Below, one piece after another: positions 18,287-26,634 of a DNA stretch of 64,000 bases. The position numbers and the translations under genes are program-made. Under the pieces are notes generated by a model. That model did no database searches. It was not told where the DNA came from and saw only the letters and a list, made by a program, of their open reading frames with translations. Each line of letters starts with the position of its first letter. Position 1 is the first letter of the stretch. The stretch comes from Cupriavidus malaysiensis (GTDB taxonomy: Bacteria; Pseudomonadota; Gammaproteobacteria; Burkholderiales; Burkholderiaceae): NCBI RefSeq assembly GCF_001854325.1, contig NZ_CP017755.1:1612001-1676000 (forward strand). Reading direction: 5' to 3'.

Positions 18287-19933
18287 CTAGCGCGCGCGTG
18301 ACTCCATCAGGTCCAGCTCCCGTACCAGCCGGCGCGCGGTATGGTCGGAGATGCGGTCCTGGCGGGCCAGCGCGAAGAGAGTCTCGCGTTCCGCCCGCAG
18401 CCCCGCCAGCCGCATCTCGCGCTCGGCCCGGTCGGCCTTGCGCAACTGCTCCGGATCGGTGTCGCCCGGCACGCTGCCGTCGAGCGCCAGCCGGTGCTGG
18501 TAGAGCGAGATGACGTGGGCGGCGGCATTGGCGTAGACGTCCGCGTCGGCGGCTTCGCGCAAGGCGTGGAACTGGGCCTGCTCGATGGCGGCGATGGCCG
18601 CCTGCGCGGCCTGGCGCCGGCCCAGGTCTTCCTCCTGGCGCTCGGCCGGCTCCTCGGGAAGCTCCAGCCCGTCGAGCAGGCGCGGCAGGCCGATGCTGGC
18701 GGTCAGCAGGGAGATCAGGATCACCGCGGTGGCCAGGAACACCGCCAGGTCGCGCGCCGGGAACGGCTCGCCGGCCGGCGTCAGCAGCGGCAGGGTCAGC
18801 ACGCCGGCCAGGGTGATGGCGCCGCGCACGCCGGCCAGCGCGGTGGCCACCACCAGGCGCCAGTGCGGCTTGCGCACGGCCTCGCCGCGCCGCCGTGCCG
18901 CGTACATCGTGAGCCGCAGCGAGACCCAGACCCAGGCCAGGCGCAGCAGCGCCAGCCCCGCGTTGATCGCCAGCGCGTACACGGCCAGCCACCAGGGACT
19001 GAGATGCCCGCTCTGCTCGACCGAGGCCATCGCGCCCTGGAGGATGCGCGGCAACTGCTCGCCCAGCAGCACGAACATCATGCCGTTCAAGGTGAACTGC
19101 ACCGTATCCCACACGGCGGCGCGCTGCACGCGCGTGGCGGCCGTGGTGCGCCCGCGCAGCTCGACGTAGCTGGTGGTGATGCCGGCCGCCACCGCGGCCA
19201 GGATGCCCGAGGCGTGGGCGGCTTCGGCGAGCAGGTAGGCGGCGAAGGGGGTGAGCAGGCTGAGCAGGATGGAGGAGCCGCTTTCCTCGCCCACACGCGG
19301 CGCCAGCCAGCGCTGGCCGAGGCTGATCGCCAGCGTGGTGCCGGCACCGACGGCCACGCCGGCCAGGGCCAGCCAGAGGAAGGTCAGCGCGGCGCCGGCG
19401 AGCGAGAAGGTGCCGGTCAGGGCGGCCGCCACCGCGAAGCGGAAGCAGACCAGGCCCGAGGCATCGTTGAGCAGGGATTCGCCCTCCAGGATGTGCATCA
19501 GGCGCTTGGGCATGCGTGTGCGCGCGGCGATGGCCGAAACGGCCACGGGATCGGTCGGCGAGACGATCGCCGCCAGCGCGAAGGCGACCGCCAGCGGCAT
19601 GGCCGGGATCATCCAGTGGATCAGGAAGCCGGCGCCGAGCACCGTGAACAGCACCAGCCCGAGCGCCAGTTCCAGCACCACGGCACGGTCCCGGGCCAGT
19701 CCGCTCTTGGGGATGCGCCAGCCGTCGAGGAACAGCAGCGGCGGCAGGAACAGCAGGAAGAAGGTGGCGGGATCCAGCGTGACGCCGGCATGGAAGACCC
19801 CGGCGATCAGCGCGCCGAGTGCGATCTGGACCAGCGGCAGGGGCAGGGGCAGGGAAAGGGGCGACAGGCGTGCCAGGTAGCCGCTGGCGACGACGGCCGC
19901 CAGCATGGCCAGGATGACTTCGATGGCGTTCAA
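18287..19933 (-). CDS. Na+/H+ antiporter, CPA1 family
   Basis: 548 residues: about 12 membrane helices (residues 1-410) then a hydrophilic, partly coiled C-terminal tail (about 420-548). The ion-binding core is AAIVSPTDPVAVSAIAARTRMP followed by LEGESLLNDASGLV, both conserved in bacterial CPA1 exchangers. The start is a TTG at 19933, chosen because AAGGA lies 8 bp upstream and a consensus promoter lies at 20048-20076. A longer frame extends upstream but would cross the promoter. It exchanges sodium (or potassium) for protons and helps pH or salt homeostasis. It is a single gene, convergent with the MFS gene. Confidence 0.92.
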   Translation of the reverse strand: MNAIEVILAMLAAVVASGYLARLSPLSLPLPLPLVQIALGALIAGVFHAGVTLDPATFFLLFLPPLLFLDGWRIPKSGLARDRAVVLELALGLVLFTVLGAGFLIHWMIPAMPLAVAFALAAIVSPTDPVAVSAIAARTRMPKRLMHILEGESLLNDASGLVCFRFAVAAALTGTFSLAGAALTFLWLALAGVAVGAGTTLAISLGQRWLAPRVGEESGSSILLSLLTPFAAYLLAEAAHASGILAAVAAGITTSYVELRGRTTAATRVQRAAVWDTVQFTLNGMMFVLLGEQLPRILQGAMASVEQSGHLSPWWLAVYALAINAGLALLRLAWVWVSLRLTMYAARRRGEAVRKPHWRLVVATALAGVRGAITLAGVLTLPLLTPAGEPFPARDLAVFLATAVILISLLTASIGLPRLLDGLELPEEPAERQEEDLGRRQAAQAAIAAIEQAQFHALREAADADVYANAAAHVISLYQHRLALDGSVPGDTDPEQLRKADRAEREMRLAGLRAERETLFALARQDRISDHTARRLVRELDLMESRAR

Positions 19934-20047
19934 TGCGGGTCCTTGTCTAGGCTCGTCCACAAGGGGGACGCTGCGCGGCGGGCGCCGCGGTACGGCGGAA
20001 GGAAGCGGAGACAGGGCGGTGGGCCCGACGCTTCCGGCAGGTTGCGG

Positions 20048-20076
20048 ATTATATATACATTCAAGAGTGTATGTAA
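20048..20076 (-). promoter_or_regulatory. Sigma-70-type promoter of the antiporter gene
   Basis: On the minus strand, TTACAT (20071-20076) and TATAAT (20048-20053) are separated by exactly 17 bp. The stretch is strikingly AT-rich for this genome. Transcription would begin near 20041, giving a leader of about 107 bases to the TTG start of the antiporter gene. Confidence 0.75.
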
Positions 20077-20148
20077 GTGGCGCCGGAGCGGATGATAGGA
20101 TGCCGTCACAATTTCCAGCCTCGGCGCAAGCCGCGCCAGCCACTCGCC

Positions 20149-20619
20149 ATGACCTGCCTACCGAATGTCACGATCGCCCTGGAGACGGCCGCGCAGCCCT
20201 GCGTTGCCGGCCTGATCGATGAACTGGATGCTTACCAGAAGCCGCTCTATCCGCCCGAGAGCCACCACGGCATCGATATCGAGTCGCTGTGCCGGCCCGA
20301 GGTGCTGTTCGCAGTGGCGCGCGGCGCGCAGGGGGAGGCGGTCGGTTGCGGCGCGATCGTGCTGTGCGGCGGTGCCGGCGAGCTCAAGCGCATGTATGTG
20401 CGGCCGGGCTGGCGCGGGCAGGGGATCGCGGCGCGCCTGCTCGCCTTCCTCGAGGCGCAGGCGCTGGCGCGCGGCTGCGGCGAGTTCGTACTGGAGACCG
20501 GCGTGCGCCAGCCGGAGGCGATCGCGCTGTATGCGCGCCTGGGCTATCGGGAATGCGGACCGTTCGGCGACTACCTGCCGGATCCGCTGAGTGTGTTCAT
20601 GCGCAAGGCCGCCGGCTAG
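20149..20619 (+). CDS. GNAT-family N-acetyltransferase
   Basis: 156 residues. The acetyl-CoA-binding loop is MYVRPGWRGQGIAARLLAFLE, and the fold ends with ETGVRQPEAIALYARLGY. The ATG at 20149 is the first start giving a normal GNAT domain; its ribosome site is weak. It is close to the PA4866/YafP-like small acetyltransferases, but the substrate is not predictable. It is divergent from the antiporter promoter and convergent with the small membrane protein that follows. Confidence 0.87.
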   Translation: MTCLPNVTIALETAAQPCVAGLIDELDAYQKPLYPPESHHGIDIESLCRPEVLFAVARGAQGEAVGCGAIVLCGGAGELKRMYVRPGWRGQGIAARLLAFLEAQALARGCGEFVLETGVRQPEAIALYARLGYRECGPFGDYLPDPLSVFMRKAAG

Positions 20620-20636
20620 CATGGCGGCGGCGCGGC

Positions 20637-20864
20637 TCAGAGCCGCTGGCGCGAAATGACCCAGAGGTGGAGGCCGAGGCTGGCGAGGAACAGGCCGGCG
20701 AGGTCCATCCAGTGGGGGCCGCCGCCCAGGCAAAGGGCCACGCCGGCGAGTCCGGCAGCCGCACCGGCGCCGGCACGCCACGTCGCCGGACGGCCTCGGC
20801 AATCCGGCGCGCGGGCAACGGACTGGGGCGGAGCGAGGGGTTTGGAGGCGAGGCGGTTCGGCAT
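20637..20864 (-). CDS. Small hypothetical membrane protein (75 aa)
   Basis: A 75-residue protein with a basic N-terminal region and two hydrophobic stretches (GAGAAAGLAGVALCL and LAGLFLASLGLHLWVIS) that should span the inner membrane as a hairpin. AAGGA stands 6 bp before the ATG at 20864, which supports real translation. I do not recognise the family. Its right-hand gap (20865-21187) shows no other gene but contains an AT-rich segment near 20998-21040 that may hold its promoter or that of the next gene. Confidence 0.6.
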   Translation of the reverse strand: MPNRLASKPLAPPQSVARAPDCRGRPATWRAGAGAAAGLAGVALCLGGGPHWMDLAGLFLASLGLHLWVISRQRL

Positions 20865-21187
20865 GGGATTCCTTGCTGTCCCGGAGCGGGGCGCCGGGAC
20901 GGGCGGCGGGGAAGCGGCTGGCATCCCTGCGCCGGGTCGCCGGCCGGCTGGCGCGGCGGAACCTGGACTCGCACTGTACGGGCGGCCGGAGACAGTTCGA
21001 ACGAATAAGTTCGACGATGCTTATTTGCTTTTCGCATAAAGCGCGCAGGGCCGGAAGGCAGAAGGCGCGTGCAAGTGCCGGCCGGGGCGGGCGTTGTGAG
21101 AAAATCGCCACCTCCTGCTCCGCCGCCCGCCGCCATCCACATCCCGTGCCAAGTGCGGCAATCGACGGCCACCGCCTGCTTCCTGAC

Positions 21188-22054
21188 ATGACGCCAGATC
21201 CTCTCGATGCCGCCACCGCGGGCACCGTCCCGCCCGACCTGCAGCCCGGCATGCCCTATCGCCACTACAAGGGCGGTGCCTACCGCATCGTCGGTCTCGG
21301 GCGCATCGAGGCCGACCTGTCGCAGGTGGTCGTCTACGAGGCGATGCGCGACCGCTCGCAACTGTGGGTCCGTCCGCTCGATGTGTTCTACGAGGCCGTG
21401 GAAACCGCGGGCGGGGGCGCGCCGCGTTTCGCCCCGGATTGGCCGCCCGCGCTGGACTGCCTCGACTTCCTGCCGCGCGCGACCGTGCTGCAGGCGCTGG
21501 CCTGCTATGACGCGCCTTACCGTCACTACCATGACCGCCGCCATGTGCTGGAGATGTTCGAGGCGGCCCGGGCGCGCGGTATCCGGCTCACGCCCGCCCA
21601 GGCGCTGGCGGTCCTGTTCCACGACGCGGTCTACGTGCCGGGCTGCGAGCACAACGAGGCGGCATCGGCCGCGCTGCTGCCGAGCGTGGCCACGGGCGTG
21701 GCCGCGGACATGCTGGCGCTGGCCGCGCGCATCGTGCTGGATACCCGTGCCCATGTGCCGTCGGTGGACGAGGCGGAAACGGTGCTGGACCTCGACCTGC
21801 TGCGGCTGGCCGCGCCGGCGGATGCCTTTGCCGCCCATACCGAGGCCGTCTTTGCTGAGAACCGGGCCTTGCTGGCGGCGCAGACCGGGCTGCGGGACGA
21901 GGCGCTGTACCAGGACTTCCTGCGCCGGCGCATTGCCTTCCTGCAGGCGCTGGCGCAGCGCGAACGCTTGTTCCTGACTCCGGCCTTCGCTGACTGCGAG
22001 GCGGCGGCGCGCGCGAACATCGCCGCCATGGCGGCGGCCGCGCGGCGCGCTTGA
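21188..22054 (+). CDS. DUF1653 - HD-type hydrolase fusion
   Basis: 288 residues. The N-terminal 60 residues are a DUF1653 domain (YRHYKGGAYRIVGLGR ... LWVRPLDVFYE). The remainder is a predicted metal-dependent HD-superfamily hydrolase of the COG4339 type: YRHYHDRRHVLEMF, then LFHDAVYVPGCEHNEAASA, which supply the His and Asp ligands. Such HD proteins may act on nucleotides, but the substrate is unknown. Both domains are usually separate proteins, so the fusion hints that they work together. The ATG at 21188 is chosen for domain fit; the ribosome site is weak. Confidence 0.85.
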   Translation: MTPDPLDAATAGTVPPDLQPGMPYRHYKGGAYRIVGLGRIEADLSQVVVYEAMRDRSQLWVRPLDVFYEAVETAGGGAPRFAPDWPPALDCLDFLPRATVLQALACYDAPYRHYHDRRHVLEMFEAARARGIRLTPAQALAVLFHDAVYVPGCEHNEAASAALLPSVATGVAADMLALAARIVLDTRAHVPSVDEAETVLDLDLLRLAAPADAFAAHTEAVFAENRALLAAQTGLRDEALYQDFLRRRIAFLQALAQRERLFLTPAFADCEAAARANIAAMAAAARRA

Positions 22055-22096
22055 GCGTCGCCGGCGTCGCCGGCGCTGCTTAGGCACAAGGGGCAG

Positions 22097-22348
22097 CTAC
22101 TCGTCCTGCGCGTCCTGTGCGTCCTGTGCGTCGCCGGCGGGCGGGTCGGGTGTGTAGGCGAGCAGGTCGCCAGGCTGGCAGTCCAGGACCTCGCAGATCT
22201 TTTCCAGCGTGTCGAAGCGCACGCCCTTGACCTTGCCCGACTTGAGCAGGGACAGGTTCGGCTCGGTGATGCCGATGCGTTGCGCGAGTTCACGCGACTT
22301 CATCTTCCGCTGCGCGAGCAGCACATCCAGTGTGACAAGAATGGCCAT
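22097..22348 (-). CDS. XRE/Cro-CI-type small regulator (YozG-like)
   Basis: 83 residues with one helix-turn-helix (MKSRELAQRIGITEPNLSLLKSGK near 16-39), as in the YozG subfamily. The C-terminus is a tandem AQD repeat (about 73-82) encoded by a 9-bp DNA repeat at 22102-22128, so length may vary between strains. The start lies 6 bp after the stop of the DUF2975 gene, with no ribosome site of its own, suggesting coupled translation. This XRE plus DUF2975 pair is common in bacteria, and its function is unknown. Confidence 0.9.
   Translation of the reverse strand: MAILVTLDVLLAQRKMKSRELAQRIGITEPNLSLLKSGKVKGVRFDTLEKICEVLDCQPGDLLAYTPDPPAGDAQDAQDAQDE
22102..22128. repeat. 9-bp tandem repeat at the end of the XRE gene
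   Basis: Three units of CGTCCTGTG (first unit CGTCCTGCG) run in tandem and encode the repeated Ala-Gln-Asp triplets at the regulator's C-terminus. Such units can expand or contract by slippage without shifting the frame. Confidence 0.8.
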
Positions 22349-22354
22349 GTCGAT

Positions 22355-22933
22355 TCAGATAAAGGCCGCGTTCTCGCGCGCGATGCGCGTGGCCTCGACC
22401 TGCGCCCAGGCGATGGCCAGCAGCAGGCCGCTCAACAGCCAGAGCAGGCCGTCTCCCAGGTAGACCAGGACGAGCCAGAAGGGTTGTTGCCCGTTGTCGA
22501 CCAGCAGCAGGGCGAGCAGGGTGCGCGTCAGCGGCAGCGCGGCGCCGAAGGCGGCGACCGCCAGCGCGATACGGCGCAGGCGCATGGCGCCGGCCAGCGT
22601 GAAGATCTCGCCGCGCGCGAAAGCGGTGGACAAGCGGCCGGCCTGCCACAGCGCCGTCAGCAGCGCGGTGGCGGCCAGTGCCGACACGGCCAGGCCGGCC
22701 ACGCGGAACGGCAGGTCGAGCCGCAGGGCGTACTGCGGGCCGAGATCCCCGAGGAAACCGCGCACGGCGGGACTGAGCGCGGCGGCGGACAGGCCGAGCC
22801 AGAAAGCCGGCAGGAATGCGAGCGTCAACGCGGAGGCTGCCGGTGCGAGCCAGCGCAGCCAGCGGCTGATGGCCTGCACGCGCGACAGGGCCGCGCCATC
22901 GGTGGATGCGGTGAGGAGGGGGAAGCGGTTCAT
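22355..22933 (-). CDS. DUF2975 membrane protein
   Basis: 192 residues with four clear hydrophobic segments (ALTLAFLPAFWLGLSAA, LAVSALAATALLTALW, IALAVAAFGAALPLTRTLLALLL, LVYLGDGLLWLLSGLLLAIAW). The segment RLSTAFARGEIFT between helices 2 and 3 is the family hallmark. ATG 22933 has GAAGAGG 6 bp upstream and is preferred over the longer reading. It forms a two-gene operon with the XRE regulator. Role unknown; membrane sensing coupled to the regulator is possible. Confidence 0.87.
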   Translation of the reverse strand: MNRFPLLTASTDGAALSRVQAISRWLRWLAPAASALTLAFLPAFWLGLSAAALSPAVRGFLGDLGPQYALRLDLPFRVAGLAVSALAATALLTALWQAGRLSTAFARGEIFTLAGAMRLRRIALAVAAFGAALPLTRTLLALLLVDNGQQPFWLVLVYLGDGLLWLLSGLLLAIAWAQVEATRIARENAAFI

Positions 22934-22972
22934 GCGGGCCTCTTCGGAGGGGTTTGCATCGGAATGGAAAGT

Positions 22973-22999
22973 ATTGTACAACAGAAAAAGATTTCTGTT
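22973..22999. promoter_or_regulatory. AT-rich divergent promoter region with inverted repeat
   Basis: AACAGAAA (22980-22987) and TTTCTGTT (22992-22999) form an 8-bp inverted repeat with a 4-bp centre. Next to it is TACAAT on the minus strand (22973-22978), a good -10 for the DUF2975-XRE operon. GATAAT just to the right may serve the divergent lipoprotein gene. The repeat is a plausible operator for the XRE protein. Confidence 0.45.
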
Positions 23000-23028
23000 T
23001 TACGATAATTTTTCAGATCGGAATCCTG

Positions 23029-23421
23029 ATGCCACTCTCTTTTGCCATGCCATCGCTCGCTACCGTCCGCCGCCTCGCCCCGCCCGCCGCCTGCCTCTGC
23101 CTGCTGTCCGCCTGCGCGCCGATCACGCCGTCGAACCCGGATGCCGCACGGGTGCGCGTCACGCAGGTCGAACCTGGTCCATCGTGCCGCTTTCTCGGCG
23201 ATGTCACCGGCAGCCAGGGCGATTTCCTGCGCGGCGCGATCACTTCCAATGCGGACCTGGAAACGGGCGCGCGCAATGACCTGAAGAACAAGGCTGCGGC
23301 GCTCGGCGGCAATGTCGTCACCCTGCTCACCCAGCGCGCCGGGCAGACCGGTTCGCGCGACAACCTGGCGCAGACTAACGTGACCCTGACCGGCAATGTG
23401 TACCACTGCCCGCCGCTATGA
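23029..23421 (+). CDS. DUF4156-type lipoprotein
   Basis: 130 residues with a signal peptide and lipobox LLSAC (Cys about residue 29). The small mature domain contains CRFLGDVTGSQGD and a conserved run around DLKNKAAALGGNVVTLL, as in DUF4156 proteins of the envelope. ATG 23029 is used; ATG 23047 is an alternative with the same signal peptide. Function is unknown. Confidence 0.82.
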   Translation: MPLSFAMPSLATVRRLAPPAACLCLLSACAPITPSNPDAARVRVTQVEPGPSCRFLGDVTGSQGDFLRGAITSNADLETGARNDLKNKAAALGGNVVTLLTQRAGQTGSRDNLAQTNVTLTGNVYHCPPL

Positions 23422-23458
23422 GTCGTCACGCTGAGACGTCACGCGCGGAGCGTGCGCC

Positions 23459-23674
23459 ATGAAAGCTCTGCTCGCCGTGATGCTCGGCGTGCCGCGGCTG
23501 GCCGCTTGCGGGGCCGATGCGCAGGAAGCCAGGCCGGCAGCCGTGGCGCCTGTGCAGGTTCGCGCGGCGTACGGCCCGACCGGTCCGCAAGGGCCGGTTC
23601 TGCCGCGGGCCTTGCCGGCAGCCGCCACCGTGCCGGTCGCGCCCCGCGCGACAGCCGCGCCGGGACAGCGGTGA
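23459..23674 (+). CDS. Putative small lipoprotein (71 aa)
   Basis: A short frame 37 bp after the DUF4156 gene. It starts with MKALLAVMLGVPRLAAC, a compact signal with lipobox-like LAAC, and continues as a Pro/Ala-rich tail with no known domain. GGAG lies 8 bp before the ATG. The composition of the tail is low in complexity, so it could be a chance reading, but the signal plus ribosome site speak for a real gene. Confidence 0.42.
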   Translation: MKALLAVMLGVPRLAACGADAQEARPAAVAPVQVRAAYGPTGPQGPVLPRALPAAATVPVAPRATAAPGQR

Positions 23675-23692
23675 GGGCAACAGCCGGCCGGC

Positions 23693-24763
23693 TCAGGTGC
23701 GCTGGTAGAGGATCACGCCGTCGTCGCGCACGGTCCGGCTCGCCTCGCCGCGATGCACCAGGTGGTTCAGGCAGGCGATGCTCTCGCCGGTCGCCAGGCC
23801 CAGCAGGGCGCGGTCGGATTCGGCGATGGGCCGCGAGAACAGCGCGCCGAACACGTCGACCGCGCGGCGCGGCTCGCCCAGGACCTCGCGCAGCCGCTGC
23901 AGGCTCTTGTCCTGCCCGCGGCGCAGCTTGTCGAGGCGGGCGTGCAGGCCGCGGAAGCACTCGTTGTGCGACGGCAGCACCAGCACGTCGTCCGGCACCT
24001 GGCGCTGGATCTTGTCCAGCGAGGCGTACCAGTCGGCGATCGGGTCGGCGTCTGGCTCCATCGGGTAGACCGAGACGTTGGACGAGATGCGCGGCAGCAC
24101 CTGGTCGCCGGAAATGAAGAGCTTGAGCGCCGGGCTGTAGAGGCAGGCATGCTCGGGCGAGTGGCCCATGCCGATGACGACGCGCCAGGCGTGGTCGCCG
24201 ATCGTGATCTCATCGCCGTCCTGCAGGCGGCGGAAGCTGTCGGGCAGGGCGTGGATGTGCTGGCCGAAGCGGCCGAAGCGGGCGCGGTAGGCCTCCAGGG
24301 CGGTCTCGCTCCAGCCGGCGGCGCGGTAGAAGGCCACGCCGTCGGGCGGTGCCTCGCGGCCGGTGTCGGAGGTCGTCACGCGGCAGTTGAGGTATTCGAG
24401 GCGGCTCATCCACAGCCTGCAGTCGAACTTGCGTGTGAGCCAGCCGGCCATGCCGACGTGGTCGGGGTGCATGTGGGTGACGAACACGCGCGTGACCTTG
24501 TCGAGTCCGGGGACGCTGTTGCCGAGGCTGCGCCAGATGGCCACGGTCTCGTCGGTGCGCACGCCGGTGTCGACCACGGCACAGCCATCGCCGTCGGCGA
24601 TCGACCACAGGTTGATGTGGTCGAGCGAATACGGCAGCGGCATGCGGATCCAGTGCACGCCGGGGGCGACTTCGAGCACGCCGCCGGGCGCGGGCGGGGC
24701 GGCGAAGGGATAGGTCAGGGCTGTCTCGGGGGTGTCCTGCGGACGGTCTTGTTTTTCTGTCAC
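23693..24763 (-). CDS. Metallo-beta-lactamase-fold hydrolase
   Basis: 356-residue MBL-fold enzyme with the metal-binding set HMHPDHVG (HxHxDH), GMGHSPEH (third His), ISGDQVLP (bridging Asp) and LPSHNE. A C-terminal helical region (about 260-356) resembles the winged-helix end of LACTB2-type proteins. A GTG at 24763 is taken as start because the upstream extension has no family similarity; a ribosome site is not evident. Hydrolysis of a thioester, lactone or similar bond is likely, with unknown substrate. It is divergent from the TPR gene. Confidence 0.88.
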   Translation of the reverse strand: MTEKQDRPQDTPETALTYPFAAPPAPGGVLEVAPGVHWIRMPLPYSLDHINLWSIADGDGCAVVDTGVRTDETVAIWRSLGNSVPGLDKVTRVFVTHMHPDHVGMAGWLTRKFDCRLWMSRLEYLNCRVTTSDTGREAPPDGVAFYRAAGWSETALEAYRARFGRFGQHIHALPDSFRRLQDGDEITIGDHAWRVVIGMGHSPEHACLYSPALKLFISGDQVLPRISSNVSVYPMEPDADPIADWYASLDKIQRQVPDDVLVLPSHNECFRGLHARLDKLRRGQDKSLQRLREVLGEPRRAVDVFGALFSRPIAESDRALLGLATGESIACLNHLVHRGEASRTVRDDGVILYQRT

Positions 24764-24963
24764 GGTGTCATGGCCCGGCGGGTGCTGCGCACGCCCGCCG
24801 GATCGGTTGGGGATGCTGCAGCTTACTGCAGAACGGCCGGGACCGGAGCGTCCGCGTGCAGGGAGGGCCCGGCGCATCGCGTCGCGGGTCCGCGCGCGAG
24901 GCGGGCGGCACGCGGCCGCCGCGGCACACCGGCCGGGGGCGGCGGCCCTGCCCCGGCCGCTCT

Positions 24964-24969
24964 TATAAT
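24964..24969 (+). promoter_or_regulatory. -10 hexamer ahead of the TPR-glycosyltransferase gene
   Basis: A perfect TATAAT in an otherwise very GC-rich 272-bp intergenic region (24764-25035) lies 66 bp upstream of the ATG at 25036. No good -35 hexamer is present at the usual distance, so the promoter may be extended or activator-dependent. The rest of the gap holds nothing recognisable. Confidence 0.5.
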
Positions 24970-25035
24970 CCCGGCTCTGCCCCGCCGGCCGCCGTGCTGG
25001 CGCTGCCCGGGCAGCTTCCGTCTCTTCTCTCGCCG

Positions 25036-26601
25036 ATGACAGTCCAGATGAACCTTGCCGCGCGGCTCGACGCGGCGCAGCGCTTTTTCGACAGCGGCCG
25101 GCTCGATGCCGCCGCGCAGCAGCTGGAGGCCGTGCTGCAGTCCGATCCCGGCCACGGCGATGCCCTCGAGGGACTGGCCTACATCGCGCTGCGTCAGGGG
25201 CAGCCGGCCGAGGCGGCCGCCTATTTCGAGCGCGCCCTGGCAGTGCTGCCGCCCGACGCGGAACGGCTGGGCGCGGCCGGCATGGCGCACCAGGCCGCCG
25301 GCAACCACGCGCGCGCGGTGGCGCTGCTGGACCAGGCGGGCGCGCAGGGGCCGCGCCAGGCAGGCGCCCTGCACGCGGCGGCCATGTCGCTGTCGGCCCT
25401 GGGCGACCACGCCGGCGCGCTGGAGCGCCTGCGCCAGGTGGCGGCGTGGCAGCCGGGTTCCTGGGAGGTCCACTACAACATGGGACGCGCGCTCGGCCTG
25501 CTTGAGCGCTACGAGGAGGAGGCCGAGGCCTACCGGCGCGCCATCGAGCGCAAGCCCGACAGTGCCGATGCGCATGCCAACCTCGGTGTGGCGCTGGCGG
25601 AGCTGCACCGGTTCGACGAGGCGCTGCGCCTGTTCAAGAAGGCGCTGCAGCTCGACCCGAACAATGCCGGCGCGCGTGCCAACCGCGCCAGCACCAACCT
25701 GCTGCTGGGCCAGTTCGAGCATGGCTGGCGCGAGTACGAGTGGCGCTGGCGCAGCGGCGCGCAGCCGCACCACGGACTGTCCGGCGAACCCTGGCTGGGC
25801 GACAAGCCGCTGGCCGGCAAGACGCTGCTGCTGCACAGCGAGCAGGGCTTCGGCGATACGCTGCAGTTCGTGCGCTACGTCGAGCGGCTCGCCGGCAGCG
25901 GCGCCACCCTGGTGCTGCGCGTCCAGGACGCGCTGTGCACGCTGCTGGAGGGCTATGCGGGGGTGGCCGCAGTGATCGGCCGCAGCGAGCCGCTGCCGCC
26001 GTACGACTACCACTGTCCCCTGATGAGCCTGCCGCTGGCCTTGTGGAAGGCCGCGCCGCAGATTCCGGACCGCGTGCCCTACCTGCAGGCGGATCCGGCG
26101 CGGCGCGCCGAGTGGACGTCCTGGCTGGGGCCGCGCGCGCGGCCGCGCGTCGGCATCGCCTGGGCCGGCAGCGCCACCAACCTGAACGACCGCAACCGCT
26201 CGATGCGCTTGCAGGACTGGGCGCCGCTGCTGGCCGCGCCGGCCGACTTCATCGCGCTGCAGAAAGACCCCAGGCCCGGTGACCTGGCCGCCTGGCAGGA
26301 GCTGCCGGCGCTGCGCGATGCCGCGCCGGGCCTGCATGCCTTCCGCGATACCGCGGCGCTGGTCGCGGAGCTCGACCTGGTCATCTGCGTCGACACCGCG
26401 GTCGCCCACCTGGCCGGCGCGCTCGGCAAGCCGGCGTGGATCCTGCTGCCGTTCACGCCTGACTGGCGCTGGCAGCTCGCGCGCGGAGACAGCCCGTGGT
26501 ATCCGGGCACGCGGCTGTTCCGCCAGCCGCGCCGCGGCGACTGGGCGCCGGTGATGGCGCAGGTGCAGGCGGCGTTGCGGGAGCGCCTGGCGGAGTCCTG
26601 A
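25036..26601 (+). CDS. TPR-repeat protein with C-terminal glycosyltransferase-like domain
   Basis: 521 residues. The first about 230 form six or so TPR units (for example AHANLGVALAELHRFDEALRLFKKALQLDPN). The remainder has a glycosyltransferase-9/41-like fold: LLLHSEQGFGDTLQFVRYVE in the middle and VICVDTAVAHLAGALGKPAWILLP near the end, the usual nucleotide-sugar-binding half. Such cytoplasmic proteins are often linked to protein or flagellin glycosylation or to surface polysaccharide. Acceptor and sugar are unknown, and no polysaccharide cluster adjoins it. Confidence 0.87.
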   Translation: MTVQMNLAARLDAAQRFFDSGRLDAAAQQLEAVLQSDPGHGDALEGLAYIALRQGQPAEAAAYFERALAVLPPDAERLGAAGMAHQAAGNHARAVALLDQAGAQGPRQAGALHAAAMSLSALGDHAGALERLRQVAAWQPGSWEVHYNMGRALGLLERYEEEAEAYRRAIERKPDSADAHANLGVALAELHRFDEALRLFKKALQLDPNNAGARANRASTNLLLGQFEHGWREYEWRWRSGAQPHHGLSGEPWLGDKPLAGKTLLLHSEQGFGDTLQFVRYVERLAGSGATLVLRVQDALCTLLEGYAGVAAVIGRSEPLPPYDYHCPLMSLPLALWKAAPQIPDRVPYLQADPARRAEWTSWLGPRARPRVGIAWAGSATNLNDRNRSMRLQDWAPLLAAPADFIALQKDPRPGDLAAWQELPALRDAAPGLHAFRDTAALVAELDLVICVDTAVAHLAGALGKPAWILLPFTPDWRWQLARGDSPWYPGTRLFRQPRRGDWAPVMAQVQAALRERLAES

Positions 26602-26634
26602 GGCAGGCCGCGGTGCCGCCTGGCGTGCCGGCGC

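Noticed and set aside
22102..22128. Possible CRISPR-like repeat
   Set aside because: Units are 9 bp without spacers and lie inside a coding region; it is an in-frame tandem repeat.
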